From: Clostridia bacterium
GTDB taxonomy: Bacteria; Bacillota; Clostridia; Oscillospirales; Acutalibacteraceae
Assembly (NCBI GenBank): GCA_017409845.1
Contig: JAFQRY010000017.1
Coordinates: 1 to 46,170 of the forward strand
Reading direction: 5' to 3'
Length of the DNA: 46,170 nucleotides
A program made the position numbers and the translations under genes. Shown here one piece after another: positions 8,937 through 19,085 of this stretch (position 1 is its first letter; each line of letters begins with the position of its first letter). A model generated the notes under the pieces. The model ran no database searches and was not told the DNA's origin. It saw nothing but the letters and a program-made list of their open reading frames with translations.

Positions 8937-9479
8937 TTATTTTTCGTATACTTCTCTTTTAAGAACTCCGATAAACGGAAGATTCCTGTATTTTTCATCA
9001 TAATCAAGCCCGTATCCGACAACAAATTCATCGGGAACCTCCGCACCCGAATAATCCGCCCACACATCATCAACCACTCTTCTCTCGGGCTTATCGAGAA
9101 GGGTGCATATCTTCATGCTCTTAGGCTTTCTTGATTCAAGAATTTTTTTGATGTAACTGAGGGTTTTTCCCGAATCGAGAATATCCTCAACAATCAGAAC
9201 ATCGTAACCCTCAAGATTAATGTCAAGATCTTTTACGATTTTGACTACGCCCGAGGATTCTGTTTTATTGGCATAACTTGATACGCACATAAAGTCGATT
9301 GCACACGGAACCTTTATTTCTCTCATAAGGTCTGCCATAAAAATAACCGAGCCCTTGAGAACACTGACAAGCAAAAGGTTTTTGCCTTTGTAATCCTCAC
9401 TTATCTCTGCCCCGAGTCTCTGAACGATTTCTTTCAGTTGAGCTTCACTGTAATATATTTTTTCAATATCCTTAAGCAT
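8937..9479 (-). CDS. hpt: Hypoxanthine phosphoribosyltransferase
   Basis: This purine-salvage enzyme converts hypoxanthine or guanine and PRPP to IMP or GMP. The 180-residue protein carries the PRPP loop [14 protein letters not shown] near residue 95, the phosphate-binding [13 protein letters not shown] near residue 43, and a C-terminal [19 protein letters not shown] that forms the purine pocket. Length is typical of bacterial Hpt. A good RBS (AAAGGAAAG) precedes ATG 9479. It lies between tilS and ftsH, as in Bacillus and many Clostridia. Confidence 0.96.
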   Translation of the reverse strand: MLKDIEKIYYSEAQLKEIVQRLGAEISEDYKGKNLLLVSVLKGSVIFMADLMREIKVPCAIDFMCVSSYANKTESSGVVKIVKDLDINLEGYDVLIVEDILDSGKTLSYIKKILESRKPKSMKICTLLDKPERRVVDDVWADYSGAEVPDEFVVGYGLDYDEKYRNLPFIGVLKREVYEK

Positions 9480-9505
9480 TGCAGCTTTCCTTTCAACCCA
9501 TTGAT

Positions 9506-10801
9506 TTATCTTTTTATTCTGACAGTCATAACCCTGACTGTATCTTTGGTGACAATCGCCCGACTGTCAACTCCGATTCCTTCAAGAATAAGCAATCCTT
9601 TATCATCAGAAACGACTGCAAACGAATCTCTTTTTTCCGGAGGAACCGAAAGCTCATTAAAAAGCTTTTTGAGAGTTTTTGTGCACCCTCTTGCAGGAAG
9701 AGTTATTTTGTCACCCGGTTCACGGCTTCTGACGGATATTCTTCCGTGTATTTTATCATAATCCAAAAAATATTCCAAGTCCTGTTTGGAAAAGTTTTGT
9801 AAATTATTTGTTTCATCAATATTAACGATTTCCGTTTCGAGCGAAACATCGCCGAGACCTTCAGCCTCCGAAGGAAATTCAAGGATTCCTTTTCTTACAC
9901 GGACGGTAACTCCGCCGTTAATCTGATATGCTCCCCCGTTTTTGAGAAGTGAAACCATGTTATCAAGAGAGCGATACTCAGGAGTTACACCCACTTCATT
10001 TTCGGCAATCATTATCAATGCCCGTTTCATAACCGGTGCAGGTGAAGAAAGAAGGGTTTCTGCCGAATATCCGCCCCGCATTTTTGATTTTTCAACAAGC
10101 TCGCCTGCAAGTGAGCTGAGAAACGCCTCATCCTCGTTAAGTGATTCAATGCACCTTGAAGCATTCTTTTCAAAAGAAGGGTTAATCTCGCGAAGCTGGG
10201 AGATAACATTATGCCTGATTCTGTTTCTTGAATAAGTAACATCGGTGTTGGTTTCATCCGTAACATATTCAATGGAATTATCGTCACAGAAAGCGTTTAT
10301 CTCATCCTTTGTGCAGCCGATAAGAGGGCGGATTATGTTGCCTCTGACTGCAGGAATTGAGCAGAGCCCTCTGAGTGTGCTTCCTCTTGTCAGATTAAAA
10401 AGAAAAGTTTCTGCTCTGTCGCTGAGATTATGTGCGGTTGCGATAATAACATTTTCTCCGAGAGAATTGAAGAATTCATATCTTATCTTTCTGCCGCACT
10501 CCTCAAGCCCGAGACCCGATTTCTTTGCTTCGGACGGAACATCCGCTCTCAGAACACGGCATTCCACACCCATCTCAGAGCATTTTTCTTTAACAAAAAG
10601 CTCGTCTCTTTCCGCCGAGTCTCCTCTGATACCGTGGTTGACATGAGCGGCAATAAGACTGATTCCGTATTCGGCTTTAATAGAATTCAGAATAAACAGC
10701 ATCGCCATTGAATCACTGCCTCCCGAAACAGCCGCAACAACAGTTGCACCTTCGGAAAGCATCCCGTGTTTTTCAATTGCCGCTTTAACTTTATTAATCA
10801 T
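9506..10801 (-). CDS. tilS: tRNA(Ile)-lysidine synthase TilS
   Basis: TilS adds lysine to C34 of the tRNA-Ile CAU anticodon so that it reads AUA. The N-terminal PP-loop ATPase motif AVSGGSDSM is at residues 24-32, followed by [34 protein letters not shown]-type residues and the C-terminal TilS substrate-binding domain ([14 protein letters not shown] and onwards). The open frame extends to 10960, but that part lies inside dnaB in another frame. I place the start at ATG 10801 (431 aa), where GGAG lies about ten bases upstream and the product begins like known TilS. The start overlaps the dnaB stop by 8 bases, showing coupling. Confidence 0.94.
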   Translation of the reverse strand: MINKVKAAIEKHGMLSEGATVVAAVSGGSDSMAMLFILNSIKAEYGISLIAAHVNHGIRGDSAERDELFVKEKCSEMGVECRVLRADVPSEAKKSGLGLEECGRKIRYEFFNSLGENVIIATAHNLSDRAETFLFNLTRGSTLRGLCSIPAVRGNIIRPLIGCTKDEINAFCDDNSIEYVTDETNTDVTYSRNRIRHNVISQLREINPSFEKNASRCIESLNEDEAFLSSLAGELVEKSKMRGGYSAETLLSSPAPVMKRALIMIAENEVGVTPEYRSLDNMVSLLKNGGAYQINGGVTVRVRKGILEFPSEAEGLGDVSLETEIVNIDETNNLQNFSKQDLEYFLDYDKIHGRISVRSREPGDKITLPARGCTKTLKKLFNELSVPPEKRDSFAVVSDDKGLLILEGIGVDSRAIVTKDTVRVMTVRIKR

Positions 10802-12179
10802 CGTGAATTTTCTCCAGCTGAAGGAAGAGCGTGTGTTCGCCGTCAAACGCAAACTGAACGGTTCCCGTTTCACCGTGACGGTTTTTGGCAACGATAACCT
10901 CAGCGACGTTTGCCTCTGCTGCCGCTGCACCGTCATCCGCACCGTCATCATCCTTTTCACCGCTGTAATAGTCAGGGCGGTAAAGCATCATAACAATATC
11001 TGCATCCTGTTCAATTGAACCCGATTCACGAAGGTCGGAAAGCTGAGGACGGTGTGATTTGCCTCTGCCTTCGGTACCTCTCGAAAGCTGAGCACAGCAG
11101 ATAATGGGAATATTGAGGTCCTTTGCCATCATTTTGAGGTTACGGGTTATCTCACTGACCTCCTGAACACGGTTTTCGGTTCTTGTGCTTCCTTTGATAA
11201 GACCGAGATAGTCAATAATAACACACTCAACGCCGCCGAGACGCCTTGTTTTCGCCTTCATTTCGGGAACTGTTATGTTGGAAGTATCGTCAAAATAGAG
11301 CTCGCAGTCATTGAGGGCACTTGTTGCCATTCCGAGTCTTATCCATTCATCCTGAGAAATGTTGCCGTTTCTCATTTTCATGCTCGAAACTCTGGCTTCG
11401 GTGCCGAGGACTCTCATTGCAAGCTGCTCTTTTGTCATTTCAAGAGAGAAGAAAAGAACCTTACGCTTGCCTATTGCAGAAACATTGCGGGCAAGGTTGA
11501 GAGCAAAGCTCGTTTTACCCATTGCAGGTCGGGCACCGATAAGAATAAGGTCGGAACGGTTAAGACCCGTCAGAACTTTATCAAGATCGGAATAGCCCGT
11601 TGTGAAGCCTTTATAAAGCTCCTTATCTTCGCCCGTAATCTTTTTGAGAGTATCGTATACATTATTGACGATAATATCCTTGAGCTTTGAGGGTGCGTTT
11701 GTGGTTTTTCCCTGACGGATATTATAGATTTTCTGCTCTGCGTTATCAAGCAGAGTATCCGCTGTTTCTTCCTGAGCAACCGCACTTTCGATGGTTTCGC
11801 TTGAGATGCCGATAAGAGTTCTCATATAGAACTTTTCTCTGACAATCTTTGCATACATCTCAACGTTTTCGGTTGAGGGAACCATCTGAGCAAGCTCAAA
11901 AAGATAGTTTCTGCCCGAGCCGTTATCATAAACCCCCTGCTGAACAAGCAAATCAAGAATAACAAGTGGATCTATGATTTTTCCCGATGCATCGGTGGTT
12001 ATCATCGCTTCAAATATCGCCGAATGCTGAGGAAGATAAAACGATTCGGGGCTGATATAAACCGCCGCCTGCGAAAGACACGAGGGGTCAACAAGGATAC
12101 TGCCGAGCACCGCCTGCTCCGCTTCCGCACTGAACGGCATCTGAATATTATCTAACGATAACAAACTGTTGTCTGCCAT
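10794..12179 (-). CDS. dnaB: Replicative DNA helicase DnaB
   Basis: The hexameric replication-fork helicase (named dnaC in Bacillus). The 461-residue chain has the N-terminal DnaB domain (MPFSAEAEQAVLGSIL), a linker, and the RecA-like C-terminal domain with Walker A GARPAMGKT near residues 215-222, Walker B CVIIDYLGLIKG, and the DnaB motif QLSDLRESGSIEQDADIVMML. No intein is present. It sits between rplI and tilS, the rplI-dnaB adjacency being widespread in Firmicutes. An acidic/alanine insert (DDDGADDGAAAAEA) before the last motif is of low complexity but also seen in relatives. Confidence 0.97.
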   Translation of the reverse strand: MADNSLLSLDNIQMPFSAEAEQAVLGSILVDPSCLSQAAVYISPESFYLPQHSAIFEAMITTDASGKIIDPLVILDLLVQQGVYDNGSGRNYLFELAQMVPSTENVEMYAKIVREKFYMRTLIGISSETIESAVAQEETADTLLDNAEQKIYNIRQGKTTNAPSKLKDIIVNNVYDTLKKITGEDKELYKGFTTGYSDLDKVLTGLNRSDLILIGARPAMGKTSFALNLARNVSAIGKRKVLFFSLEMTKEQLAMRVLGTEARVSSMKMRNGNISQDEWIRLGMATSALNDCELYFDDTSNITVPEMKAKTRRLGGVECVIIDYLGLIKGSTRTENRVQEVSEITRNLKMMAKDLNIPIICCAQLSRGTEGRGKSHRPQLSDLRESGSIEQDADIVMMLYRPDYYSGEKDDDGADDGAAAAEANVAEVIVAKNRHGETGTVQFAFDGEHTLFLQLEKIHDD

Positions 12180-12203
12180 TTCTTATTCTCCGTTCGGAAT
12201 AAA

Positions 12204-12644
12204 TTATTCTGATACCATAACAAACATTGAAGCTGATATTCCGTTATAAAGCTTGACCTCAACGGGATATGTGCCGAAGGCTTTGATATCTTCGACCGCA
12301 ACCTTACGCTTGTCAAGCTCAAGACCGAACTGCTTTGAGATTGCTGCTGCAACATCCTTTGATGTTACCGAACCGAAAAGCTTGCCGTTTGCACCTGCCT
12401 TTGCGGAAAGCTTGACTGTTTTTCCTTCAATTTTTGCGGCACTTGCCTTTGCAGCCGCAATTTCAGTTTCAATGCGGTGCTTTTCAGCTGCTTCTCTGTT
12501 TTTAAGCTCGCTCATTGCCTGAGCATTTGCTTCCATTGCAAGCTTTCTGGGGAAAAGGAAGTTTCTTGCATAGCCGTCTGAGGTATTTACAAGCTCGCCC
12601 TTCTTTCCGAGTCCCTTGACATCCTGAGTTAATACTACTTTCAT
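12204..12644 (-). CDS. rplI: 50S ribosomal protein L9
   Basis: L9 binds 23S rRNA near the L1 stalk base and limits frameshifting. The 146-residue protein starts [25 protein letters not shown] with the L9 N-terminal signature [13 protein letters not shown], then a long connecting helix and a C-terminal domain ([16 protein letters not shown]). Length is normal. Its ATG is 12 bases after the gdpP stop, giving the gdpP-rplI-dnaB order typical of Firmicutes. Confidence 0.97.
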   Translation of the reverse strand: MKVVLTQDVKGLGKKGELVNTSDGYARNFLFPRKLAMEANAQAMSELKNREAAEKHRIETEIAAAKASAAKIEGKTVKLSAKAGANGKLFGSVTSKDVAAAISKQFGLELDKRKVAVEDIKAFGTYPVEVKLYNGISASMFVMVSE

Positions 12645-12656
12645 TTTTGTGTCTCC

Positions 12657-14621
12657 TTAGTTTTTATCAAAAAATTCTTTAATTGCATTTTTAAGAGTCA
12701 GCTCAGCCTTCTTCATATCACAGCCCTTGAGCTGGCATGCCGCCATAGTCTGGTGACCGCCGCCGCCGAGAGCTTCCATAATAAGCTGAACATTGATATC
12801 TCCGAAGCTTCTTGCGGAAATATTGACCGCTCCCGCATTTTCAAACATAACAAACGAAGCTTTGATGTTATTTACTTTAAGCAGCTCATCCGCCGCCTGA
12901 GCACTGATAACCCTTATATCCTTTGAGGCAAAATCCGCTCTTGCAATTGCACATTTCATAAAACCTTCCGCAGATGATATGACCTGAGTACGCAGCTTGT
13001 TGATTTCCATGGTGTTTGCAAAAAGCCTTTTGACCTTGACGGTATCCGCATTTTTATCTTTAAGAAAAGCCGCCGCTTCAAAGGTTCTCACGCCCGTGCC
13101 GATAACAAAATCCTTGGTATCAAGCATGATGCCTGCAAGAAGTGCTTCCGCAACGGTCGGGCTGATATTCATTTCGGGATTGATGTACTGAAGAAGCTCC
13201 GTCACCATTTCACAGGTGGATGATGCACCCGGATCATGGTGGAAGATGATCGAGCTGTCAATGTCCGTAACTGCTCTTCTGTGGTGGTCAATGACAACCT
13301 TTGTTTCCGCTCTGTCATAAAGCTTCGGGAATTCAACAAAGCTTTCGATATGAGTATCAACAACGATAAGAAGTGTTTTCTTGTTGAGAAGCTCAAGTGC
13401 ATGCTCCTGACCGACTATGATATCGCCCATATTCTCGCTGTCAAGCTTTTCAAGAAGAGTGGCTGCAAGAGTCTTTTTTCTGTCGGTTGCGATATAAACG
13501 GGTATTCCGAAGCTCTGCACCGCACCGGCAAGACCGACCGCCGCGCCGATTGCGTCAAGGTCTGTATACGAATGACCCATAAGAATAACATTGCTGCTCG
13601 ATTTTATAAGCTCCGCAAGCGTTGAGCCGACAATACGGGTTTTAACCTTGTTTCTCTTTTCCGCACTTTTGGAAACGCCGCCTATATAGTTGTATCCGTC
13701 ACGGGTGCGGATTGCCACCTGGTCACCGCCTCTGCCGAGTGCCATTTCAAGAGCTTTTCTTGATTCTTTTTCGCATGCTTTCACGCTTTCGCCCGAAGCA
13801 ACGCCGAGTGAAAGAGTGACTCCCGTTTTTTTGCCCTTATATTCGTAGCCTCTTACGGTTTCAAGCACCGAAAATCGGTCTTCGGTCATTCGGTCGATGT
13901 TTTTCTTTTCGGTAATTATAAGATAACGGTCATCACCGATTTTTTTGATAAAGCTGTCGTATGACTCCGACCAGTTGTCGAGAGCCGCCTCTACCTGACT
14001 GCGGATTTCGGTTTTTTCGCTGTCTCTGAGGTCGCTTCTTGAATCGTCAAGATTATCCATTTCGACCATCACTGCATAAGGCAGCGTTTCAAGATAACGG
14101 ATTTCTGTCTTTTTGAGTCTTGTGTTATCAAGAAAATAAAGGGCACACAGGTCCTCTCCATCGGACTGATAAGTAACCGTATAAACCGAATAATATCTGC
14201 CGTCAACGGATACGCAGGTTTCCTGCGAATGGATTATTGAATCAAGACTGATACCGTTTGTAAACTCTTCGATTTTATCGGTCTGAGTTATTTCTCCGCA
14301 TGATATTTCATTTAAGAAAAGACCGCTGCACCATTTTATGTAGCCTTTTCCGTCGCACACCGCAACGGGGAAAGGAAACGATGATAAAACATTATTATCG
14401 GTAAAATCAAGTTTTTCCGAAGTGTTGATTATAAATTTTTTATATCTGTTTTTTGCGGTCACCGCTCTGTAAACAACGATAACGCAAACAATCAGAAAAG
14501 CTATGCATTCTGCAATTGCAAGGCGGGGCTCAATAAAAACGGTCATGGCAATAAAAGCCGCTGAAACGCCGGCAATAAGGCAGATTATCAAGCTGTCATA
14601 CCAAAAACCCCTGAATTTCAT
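12657..14621 (-). CDS. gdpP: Cyclic-di-AMP phosphodiesterase GdpP (DHH family)
   Basis: GdpP hydrolyses c-di-AMP and so tunes potassium uptake, osmotic balance and cell-wall stress responses. The 654-residue chain has two N-terminal membrane spans (about 9-30 and 35-52), a PAS-like domain, a degenerate GGDEF domain (LGRGGDQVAI in place of GGDEF) and the DHH/DHHA1 phosphodiesterase module. The latter shows H350, D354 and D356 (GHSYTDLDAIGAA), D445-H446-H447, and GGGGHQ at the C-terminus. These are the expected metal ligands, so it should be active. The start codon abuts the RNase J stop (14622-14624) with no spacer. Confidence 0.95.
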   Translation of the reverse strand: MKFRGFWYDSLIICLIAGVSAAFIAMTVFIEPRLAIAECIAFLIVCVIVVYRAVTAKNRYKKFIINTSEKLDFTDNNVLSSFPFPVAVCDGKGYIKWCSGLFLNEISCGEITQTDKIEEFTNGISLDSIIHSQETCVSVDGRYYSVYTVTYQSDGEDLCALYFLDNTRLKKTEIRYLETLPYAVMVEMDNLDDSRSDLRDSEKTEIRSQVEAALDNWSESYDSFIKKIGDDRYLIITEKKNIDRMTEDRFSVLETVRGYEYKGKKTGVTLSLGVASGESVKACEKESRKALEMALGRGGDQVAIRTRDGYNYIGGVSKSAEKRNKVKTRIVGSTLAELIKSSSNVILMGHSYTDLDAIGAAVGLAGAVQSFGIPVYIATDRKKTLAATLLEKLDSENMGDIIVGQEHALELLNKKTLLIVVDTHIESFVEFPKLYDRAETKVVIDHHRRAVTDIDSSIIFHHDPGASSTCEMVTELLQYINPEMNISPTVAEALLAGIMLDTKDFVIGTGVRTFEAAAFLKDKNADTVKVKRLFANTMEINKLRTQVISSAEGFMKCAIARADFASKDIRVISAQAADELLKVNNIKASFVMFENAGAVNISARSFGDINVQLIMEALGGGGHQTMAACQLKGCDMKKAELTLKNAIKEFFDKN

Positions 14622-16469
14622 TTAAACCTCCATAATAATCGGAAGAATCATCGGACTTCTCTTTGTTTTTTCATAAACAAAATGAGAAACCGCATCTCTG
14701 AGCTTACCCTTTATTGCATTGATATCCGTGATGTTGTTGTAATAACAATTTTCAAGCGACTTTTCAGCAACCTTGCGTGCCTGAGCGATAAGCTCCTCCG
14801 CCTCCTTGACATAAACAAAGCCTCTTGAAACAACCTCGGGACCTGCAATAAGCTGACCGGTTTCATAGTCAACCGAAGCGGTAACAACAATAATGCCGTC
14901 CTGACCGAGGTGCTTTCTGTCACGCAGAACAACGCTGCCTACATCGCCCACTCCGTAGCCGTCAACAAAAATCTTACCTGCAGGCACGGGAGCACCGCTC
15001 TTGATTGAGGCTGATGTCATTTCGGCAACATAGCCGTTATCCGCAATAAAGATATTATCCTTGGGAATACCCATTCCCTCCGCAAGCATTGCATGCTTAC
15101 GCAGATGCTTCTGCTCGCCGTGAACGGGAATGAAATACTTAGGCTTTACAAGTCCCATTATGAGCTTTAATTCTTCCTGACATGCATGACCCGAAACGTG
15201 AACATCATACATCTTTTCGTAAATGACCTCAGCCCCGAGCTTGAGAAGCTCATTGACAACCCTGCCCACGGTTTTTTCGTTGCCGGGAATGGGTGTTGCC
15301 GAGATGATTACATAGTCATTGGGACAGATTTCAACCTTTCTGTGGTCTGAAAAAGCCATTCTCGAAAGTGCCGACATCGGTTCGCCCTGGCTGCCCGTTG
15401 TAATAATAACAAGCTGCTCTGCGGGATATTTGTTTATCAGATCAGCATTTATGAGAACATTTTCGGGAATGTTGAGATATCCGAGCTGTGCACTGATATT
15501 GACAACATTTTCAAGGCTTCTGCCCATGATTGCAACCTTTCTGCCGAGGGAGCTTGCAACATTGATAATCTGCTGAACTCTGTGAATATTGGATGCAAAG
15601 GTTGCAACGATGATTCTGCTTCGCCCTGCTTTTCTGAAAAGCACCTCGAAGGATTCGCCGACCTTGCGTTCACTTTCTGTGTAGCCGGGCCTTTCCGCAT
15701 TTGTTGAGTCCGAAAGAAGAGCAAGAACGCCTTCGTTGCCGAGCTGGGCAAAGCGTGAGAGATCAATCATTCCGCCGTCGATGGGAGTGCTGTCAACCTT
15801 GAAGTCGCCCGTCTGGATTATCGTTCCGCCCTCACACTTTATTGCAAGGGCAATTGCATCGGGGATGGAATGGTTGACATGAATCGCTTCGACCGAAAAT
15901 CCGCCGAGCTCAACAACATCACCGGGAGCGATTTCATGGAGCTTCGCACTGCTGAGAAGCCCGTGCTCCTTAAGCTTGCCCTGAATAAGACCGATGGTAA
16001 GCTTCGTTCCGTAAACGGGAATATTGACGGTTTTCAGAAGATACGCAAGTCCGCCGATATGGTCCTCGTGACCGTGAGTGATAATAATACCCTTTATTTT
16101 ATCAATATTTTTTTCAACATATGTGAAGTCGGGAATAACAAGGTCAACGCCAAGCATTTCGGGGTCAGGGAAAGCAAGACCGCAGTCAACAAGAAACATG
16201 TCGTTTTCATATTCATAGAGCGTCATATTCTTGCCGACCTCGTTAAGACCTCCGAGGAATGAAATTTTAACGGGTGTTTCATTAATCTTTCTGTATTTCT
16301 TTGCCGAGCCGTTCCTTGACTTTGAATATCCCTTCTGCTGTTTTTTGCCACCGCGGAAATTTCTGCTTTTCTGCTGGTTTTTCATTCCGCCGTCTTTAGT
16401 CTGTTTTTCTTCGGCAAATTTTTTCTTTGTGTTTTTTTCTTTTGTCTGTTTATTGTTTTTTTTCTGCAT
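14622..16469 (-). CDS. rnj: Ribonuclease J
   Basis: RNase J is a metallo-beta-lactamase/beta-CASP nuclease with endo- and 5'-exonuclease activity, central to mRNA turnover in Firmicutes. The metal motif HGHEDH is at residues 132-137, then VNHSIPDA, LLSDSTNAERPG, the beta-CASP motif TTGSQGEP and HVSGHA, followed by VHGEQKH. A 62-residue lysine-, asparagine- and glutamine-rich N-terminal extension, longer than in Bacillus RNase J1, is probably disordered and may bind RNA. The start is well supported by AGGAGAAATC-ATG. As first gene of the operon it has its own promoter at 16565-16593. Confidence 0.96.
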   Translation of the reverse strand: MQKKNNKQTKEKNTKKKFAEEKQTKDGGMKNQQKSRNFRGGKKQQKGYSKSRNGSAKKYRKINETPVKISFLGGLNEVGKNMTLYEYENDMFLVDCGLAFPDPEMLGVDLVIPDFTYVEKNIDKIKGIIITHGHEDHIGGLAYLLKTVNIPVYGTKLTIGLIQGKLKEHGLLSSAKLHEIAPGDVVELGGFSVEAIHVNHSIPDAIALAIKCEGGTIIQTGDFKVDSTPIDGGMIDLSRFAQLGNEGVLALLSDSTNAERPGYTESERKVGESFEVLFRKAGRSRIIVATFASNIHRVQQIINVASSLGRKVAIMGRSLENVVNISAQLGYLNIPENVLINADLINKYPAEQLVIITTGSQGEPMSALSRMAFSDHRKVEICPNDYVIISATPIPGNEKTVGRVVNELLKLGAEVIYEKMYDVHVSGHACQEELKLIMGLVKPKYFIPVHGEQKHLRKHAMLAEGMGIPKDNIFIADNGYVAEMTSASIKSGAPVPAGKIFVDGYGVGDVGSVVLRDRKHLGQDGIIVVTASVDYETGQLIAGPEVVSRGFVYVKEAEELIAQARKVAEKSLENCYYNNITDINAIKGKLRDAVSHFVYEKTKRSPMILPIIMEV

Positions 16470-16564
16470 GATTTCTCCTATCCTGGTAGTAGTCGGTAGT
16501 AAACAGTATATAATCTCAATTCTAATCTATGTTTCTGCGGAGCAGTGCTCCTGCCCCACTGTAT

Positions 16565-16593
16565 ATATTATCCTTTTATAACTTTAAAGTCAA
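16565..16593 (-). promoter_or_regulatory. Promoter of the rnj-gdpP-rplI-dnaB-tilS-hpt-ftsH operon
   Basis: On the minus strand TTGACT (16588-16593), 17 bases, TAATAT (16565-16570). The resulting leader of roughly 90 bases contains a small hairpin (GGAGCA/TGCTCC around 16538-16552) before the RNase J start, which could affect mRNA stability or be an autoregulatory site. Confidence 0.8.
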
Positions 16594-16633
16594 GTTTAAA
16601 AAATAAATTAATAAATAATTAAATAACAGCACA

Positions 16634-18952
16634 TTAAAGCTGAGAATTTTTTTCTGATGCCGTTTCAACAATTTCTTCTATTTCGGCACACAGCTCATTT
16701 GCAGCCTCCATAGTATCCGCTTCGGCAAAAATCTTTATCCTTTCTCCCGTTCTTTCGGGAACAACAAGAAGTTTTCCGCTGTTTCTGACAAGCCGTATTC
16801 CTTCAAAATCATTTCTTATGCTGACATTTTCTTCTCCGATAAGCGACGAAAGATTTACCGGCGAAAAATTAATCGGCACCGTCTTTTTAACAACATATTT
16901 TTCGGGAAGCTCCGAAAGCAGCTCATCAAGGCTCATTTCTCTTTCCTTCATCATTGAAAGAAGCTTGACAGCAAGAAAAAGACCGTCACGAACAAAAACC
17001 TGCTTTGCCGCAAGCCTTCTTGCAGCAGAATCGGAATTATCCGCCGGGGTGCTCAGATAGCGGTAGCATTTTCTTCCGCAGCTTTCCGCAAGCGAATCGA
17101 GAAATGCAGGTGCATCATATGGCACAGCTATATCCCTGCCGTTTCTCATCTCGTTGAGGCAGCACAATGCAAGAAGCTTTTCGTGCTCCGCAACCGCAGC
17201 TCCGGATTGTGCCCTGATCCGCGTGCCGCACGGCTCAAGCTCAAAAACAAGACCTTCGCTTTTATGACCTCCAAGCTTCGTGACACAACCCTCGAGAAGA
17301 TTTTTCACGGCTTCGTTTTTACATCTGAACGAAGCTCCGATTTCCCGCAGGCCGTAGGGTGCCTGCTTCAGAAGCTCCTGGGTATAAAGCATTTTTATGC
17401 CCGACATATCCGAAACCGCCTTCAGTTCACCCTCGGAAACATCTCTGTACTCGCCCTTTGAAACGGCATTTTCGATTTCACGCTCAAAAAATCTCGGAAT
17501 TGACAGTCCGCCTTCACCGCATATTCTGACTGATTTTTCTTCTCTTCCGCTGACAAAAAGTCCTGCACCGAGATCGCAGAAATTCACGAGGAAATTAAGC
17601 TGTGCTTCGAAGCACCCGCCGAAATTCCATACCGCACTGCCTCCGCCCGCAAGACCTGCCGTGAGAGCAAGACACATTACATCCGCAGTTACCGAACCGT
17701 CCGAACCGATGCCGACTTTTTTGCCGTTTCTCGTATTACCGATTGCCGCACCAAGCCTCACACATGTTTCGGGAGTAAGACGCATTCCGCTCTTTTCGTC
17801 AACGCCGTTTTCACCGAGCATTTCGGATTTTACGCTCCCGTATTTCAAATCCGAGTGCAGATTCGCACCCGTTCCGACTATTTTACCCGGCCAGATGCGG
17901 ACCCCCGGCATGATTTTTGCATTCTCACCGATTACACAGCCTGAGCCCGCAACGCTGTTTTCATACATTGAAGCACCTTTTTTCAGTGCCGCACCCGAAC
18001 AGACCAATGCACCCGAAACACTTGCACCCGATGCAAGCCAGCTGTTTTCGAGCACAACAGAATGCTTTATTCTTGCATTGCGGCCCACAAAGCAGTTGTT
18101 ATCAATAACCGCGTAAGGACCTATTACCGCTCCGTCCGAAATTTCCGTGTTTTCACCGATATAAACGGGAGGAACAATGCTGTAATCCCCGCACGGAAGA
18201 GCTCTTTCCGCATAAACGCCCTCTGCAACGGGACTGACGGGAGCTTTGATTTTTCCGTCAAAAATATCGTGCTGACATTTCAGATACGCTTCAATGCTGC
18301 CTGCATCACACCAGTATCCGTCGGTGTGATAGCAAAAAACCGGCATATCCCTTTCCAGCATAAGAGGGAATAAATCTGAAGCAAAATCATACTTTTTTCC
18401 GTTCGGAATGAGGTCGAGGCATTCAGGATTTATGATATAGACTCCCGTATTTGCAAGATTGCTCACCGCCTGATTCCATGACGGTTTTTCAACAAATCCC
18501 ATAACACGGTTATGCTCACCAACCTTGATAACGCCGTATTCTCTCGGATCGGATGCCTCTGAGGCAACAATCGTTACCATTGCATTGCTCGCTTTATGAA
18601 AAAGCATTATTTTTTCGAGATCAAAATCGCATACGGCATCTCCGCTGATAACAACGAAAGGCTCTTTAAAGCCTGCTGCGGCTTTTTTTACGCTTCCTGC
18701 CGTGCCGAGCGGTTCATCTTCTTTTATGAAATCAAGCTTCAGGTTTTTGTAGCCGCTTTCATAGCTTTTTTCAACCGCATAAGGCAGATATCCGAGAGTT
18801 ACCGCCGCATGAGTCACGCCGTTAAGACAAAGCAAATCAAAAATATACTCAATAATAGGTTTGCCGAGAAGCTTTGCCATAGGTTTCGGAACGGTGCAGG
18901 TCAGCGGTCTGAGCCGTCTGCCTTCTCCGCCCGCCATAATCACTGCTTTCAT
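16634..18952 (-). CDS. Sugar-phosphate nucleotidyltransferase / left-handed beta-helix / degenerate phosphohexomutase fusion
   Basis: Residues 1-230 form a nucleotidyltransferase domain of the mannose-1-phosphate guanylyl / glucose-1-phosphate family (AVIMAGGEGRRLRPLT, PKPM, VISGDAVCDFD, GFVEKP). Residues about 250-370 are a hexapeptide-repeat beta-helix (PVYIGENTEISDGAVIGPYA). Residues about 370-770 align in layout with a phosphoglucomutase/phosphomannomutase domain. That part has LTPETCVRLGAAIG, but VSGREEKSVRI stands where the phosphoserine loop TASHNP is expected, and no DGD metal motif is visible. The mutase half is therefore probably inactive or regulatory. The frame opens at ATG 18961, but GAAAGGA is spaced correctly only for ATG 18952, giving the canonical MKAVIMAGG start. 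The product nucleotide sugar is unknown. Confidence 0.85.
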   Translation of the reverse strand: MKAVIMAGGEGRRLRPLTCTVPKPMAKLLGKPIIEYIFDLLCLNGVTHAAVTLGYLPYAVEKSYESGYKNLKLDFIKEDEPLGTAGSVKKAAAGFKEPFVVISGDAVCDFDLEKIMLFHKASNAMVTIVASEASDPREYGVIKVGEHNRVMGFVEKPSWNQAVSNLANTGVYIINPECLDLIPNGKKYDFASDLFPLMLERDMPVFCYHTDGYWCDAGSIEAYLKCQHDIFDGKIKAPVSPVAEGVYAERALPCGDYSIVPPVYIGENTEISDGAVIGPYAVIDNNCFVGRNARIKHSVVLENSWLASGASVSGALVCSGAALKKGASMYENSVAGSGCVIGENAKIMPGVRIWPGKIVGTGANLHSDLKYGSVKSEMLGENGVDEKSGMRLTPETCVRLGAAIGNTRNGKKVGIGSDGSVTADVMCLALTAGLAGGGSAVWNFGGCFEAQLNFLVNFCDLGAGLFVSGREEKSVRICGEGGLSIPRFFEREIENAVSKGEYRDVSEGELKAVSDMSGIKMLYTQELLKQAPYGLREIGASFRCKNEAVKNLLEGCVTKLGGHKSEGLVFELEPCGTRIRAQSGAAVAEHEKLLALCCLNEMRNGRDIAVPYDAPAFLDSLAESCGRKCYRYLSTPADNSDSAARRLAAKQVFVRDGLFLAVKLLSMMKEREMSLDELLSELPEKYVVKKTVPINFSPVNLSSLIGEENVSIRNDFEGIRLVRNSGKLLVVPERTGERIKIFAEADTMEAANELCAEIEEIVETASEKNSQL

Positions 18953-19022
18953 CAGAATCATTCCTTTCAGATTTCTCTGAAATATTATTGCCGGAATTAT
19001 CGGTAAATAACCAAAATATATC

Positions 19023-19051
19023 TTGTTATGGAAAAGATTCAGTGTTATAAT
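19023..19051 (+). promoter_or_regulatory. rnhA promoter
   Basis: TTGTTA (19023-19028), a 17-base spacer and a perfect TATAAT (19046-19051) lie about 35 bases before the rnhA ATG. It starts the rightward rnhA-yhhN-lipase unit. Confidence 0.75.
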
Positions 19052-19085
19052 TGCTTTATAACAATACTTTGACGGAGAGAAAAAA

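Noticed and set aside
10802-10960. Upstream in-frame extension of tilS
   Set aside because: It lies inside dnaB in another frame and gives an unrelated basic N-terminus; ATG 10801 has the Shine-Dalgarno and family-like start.
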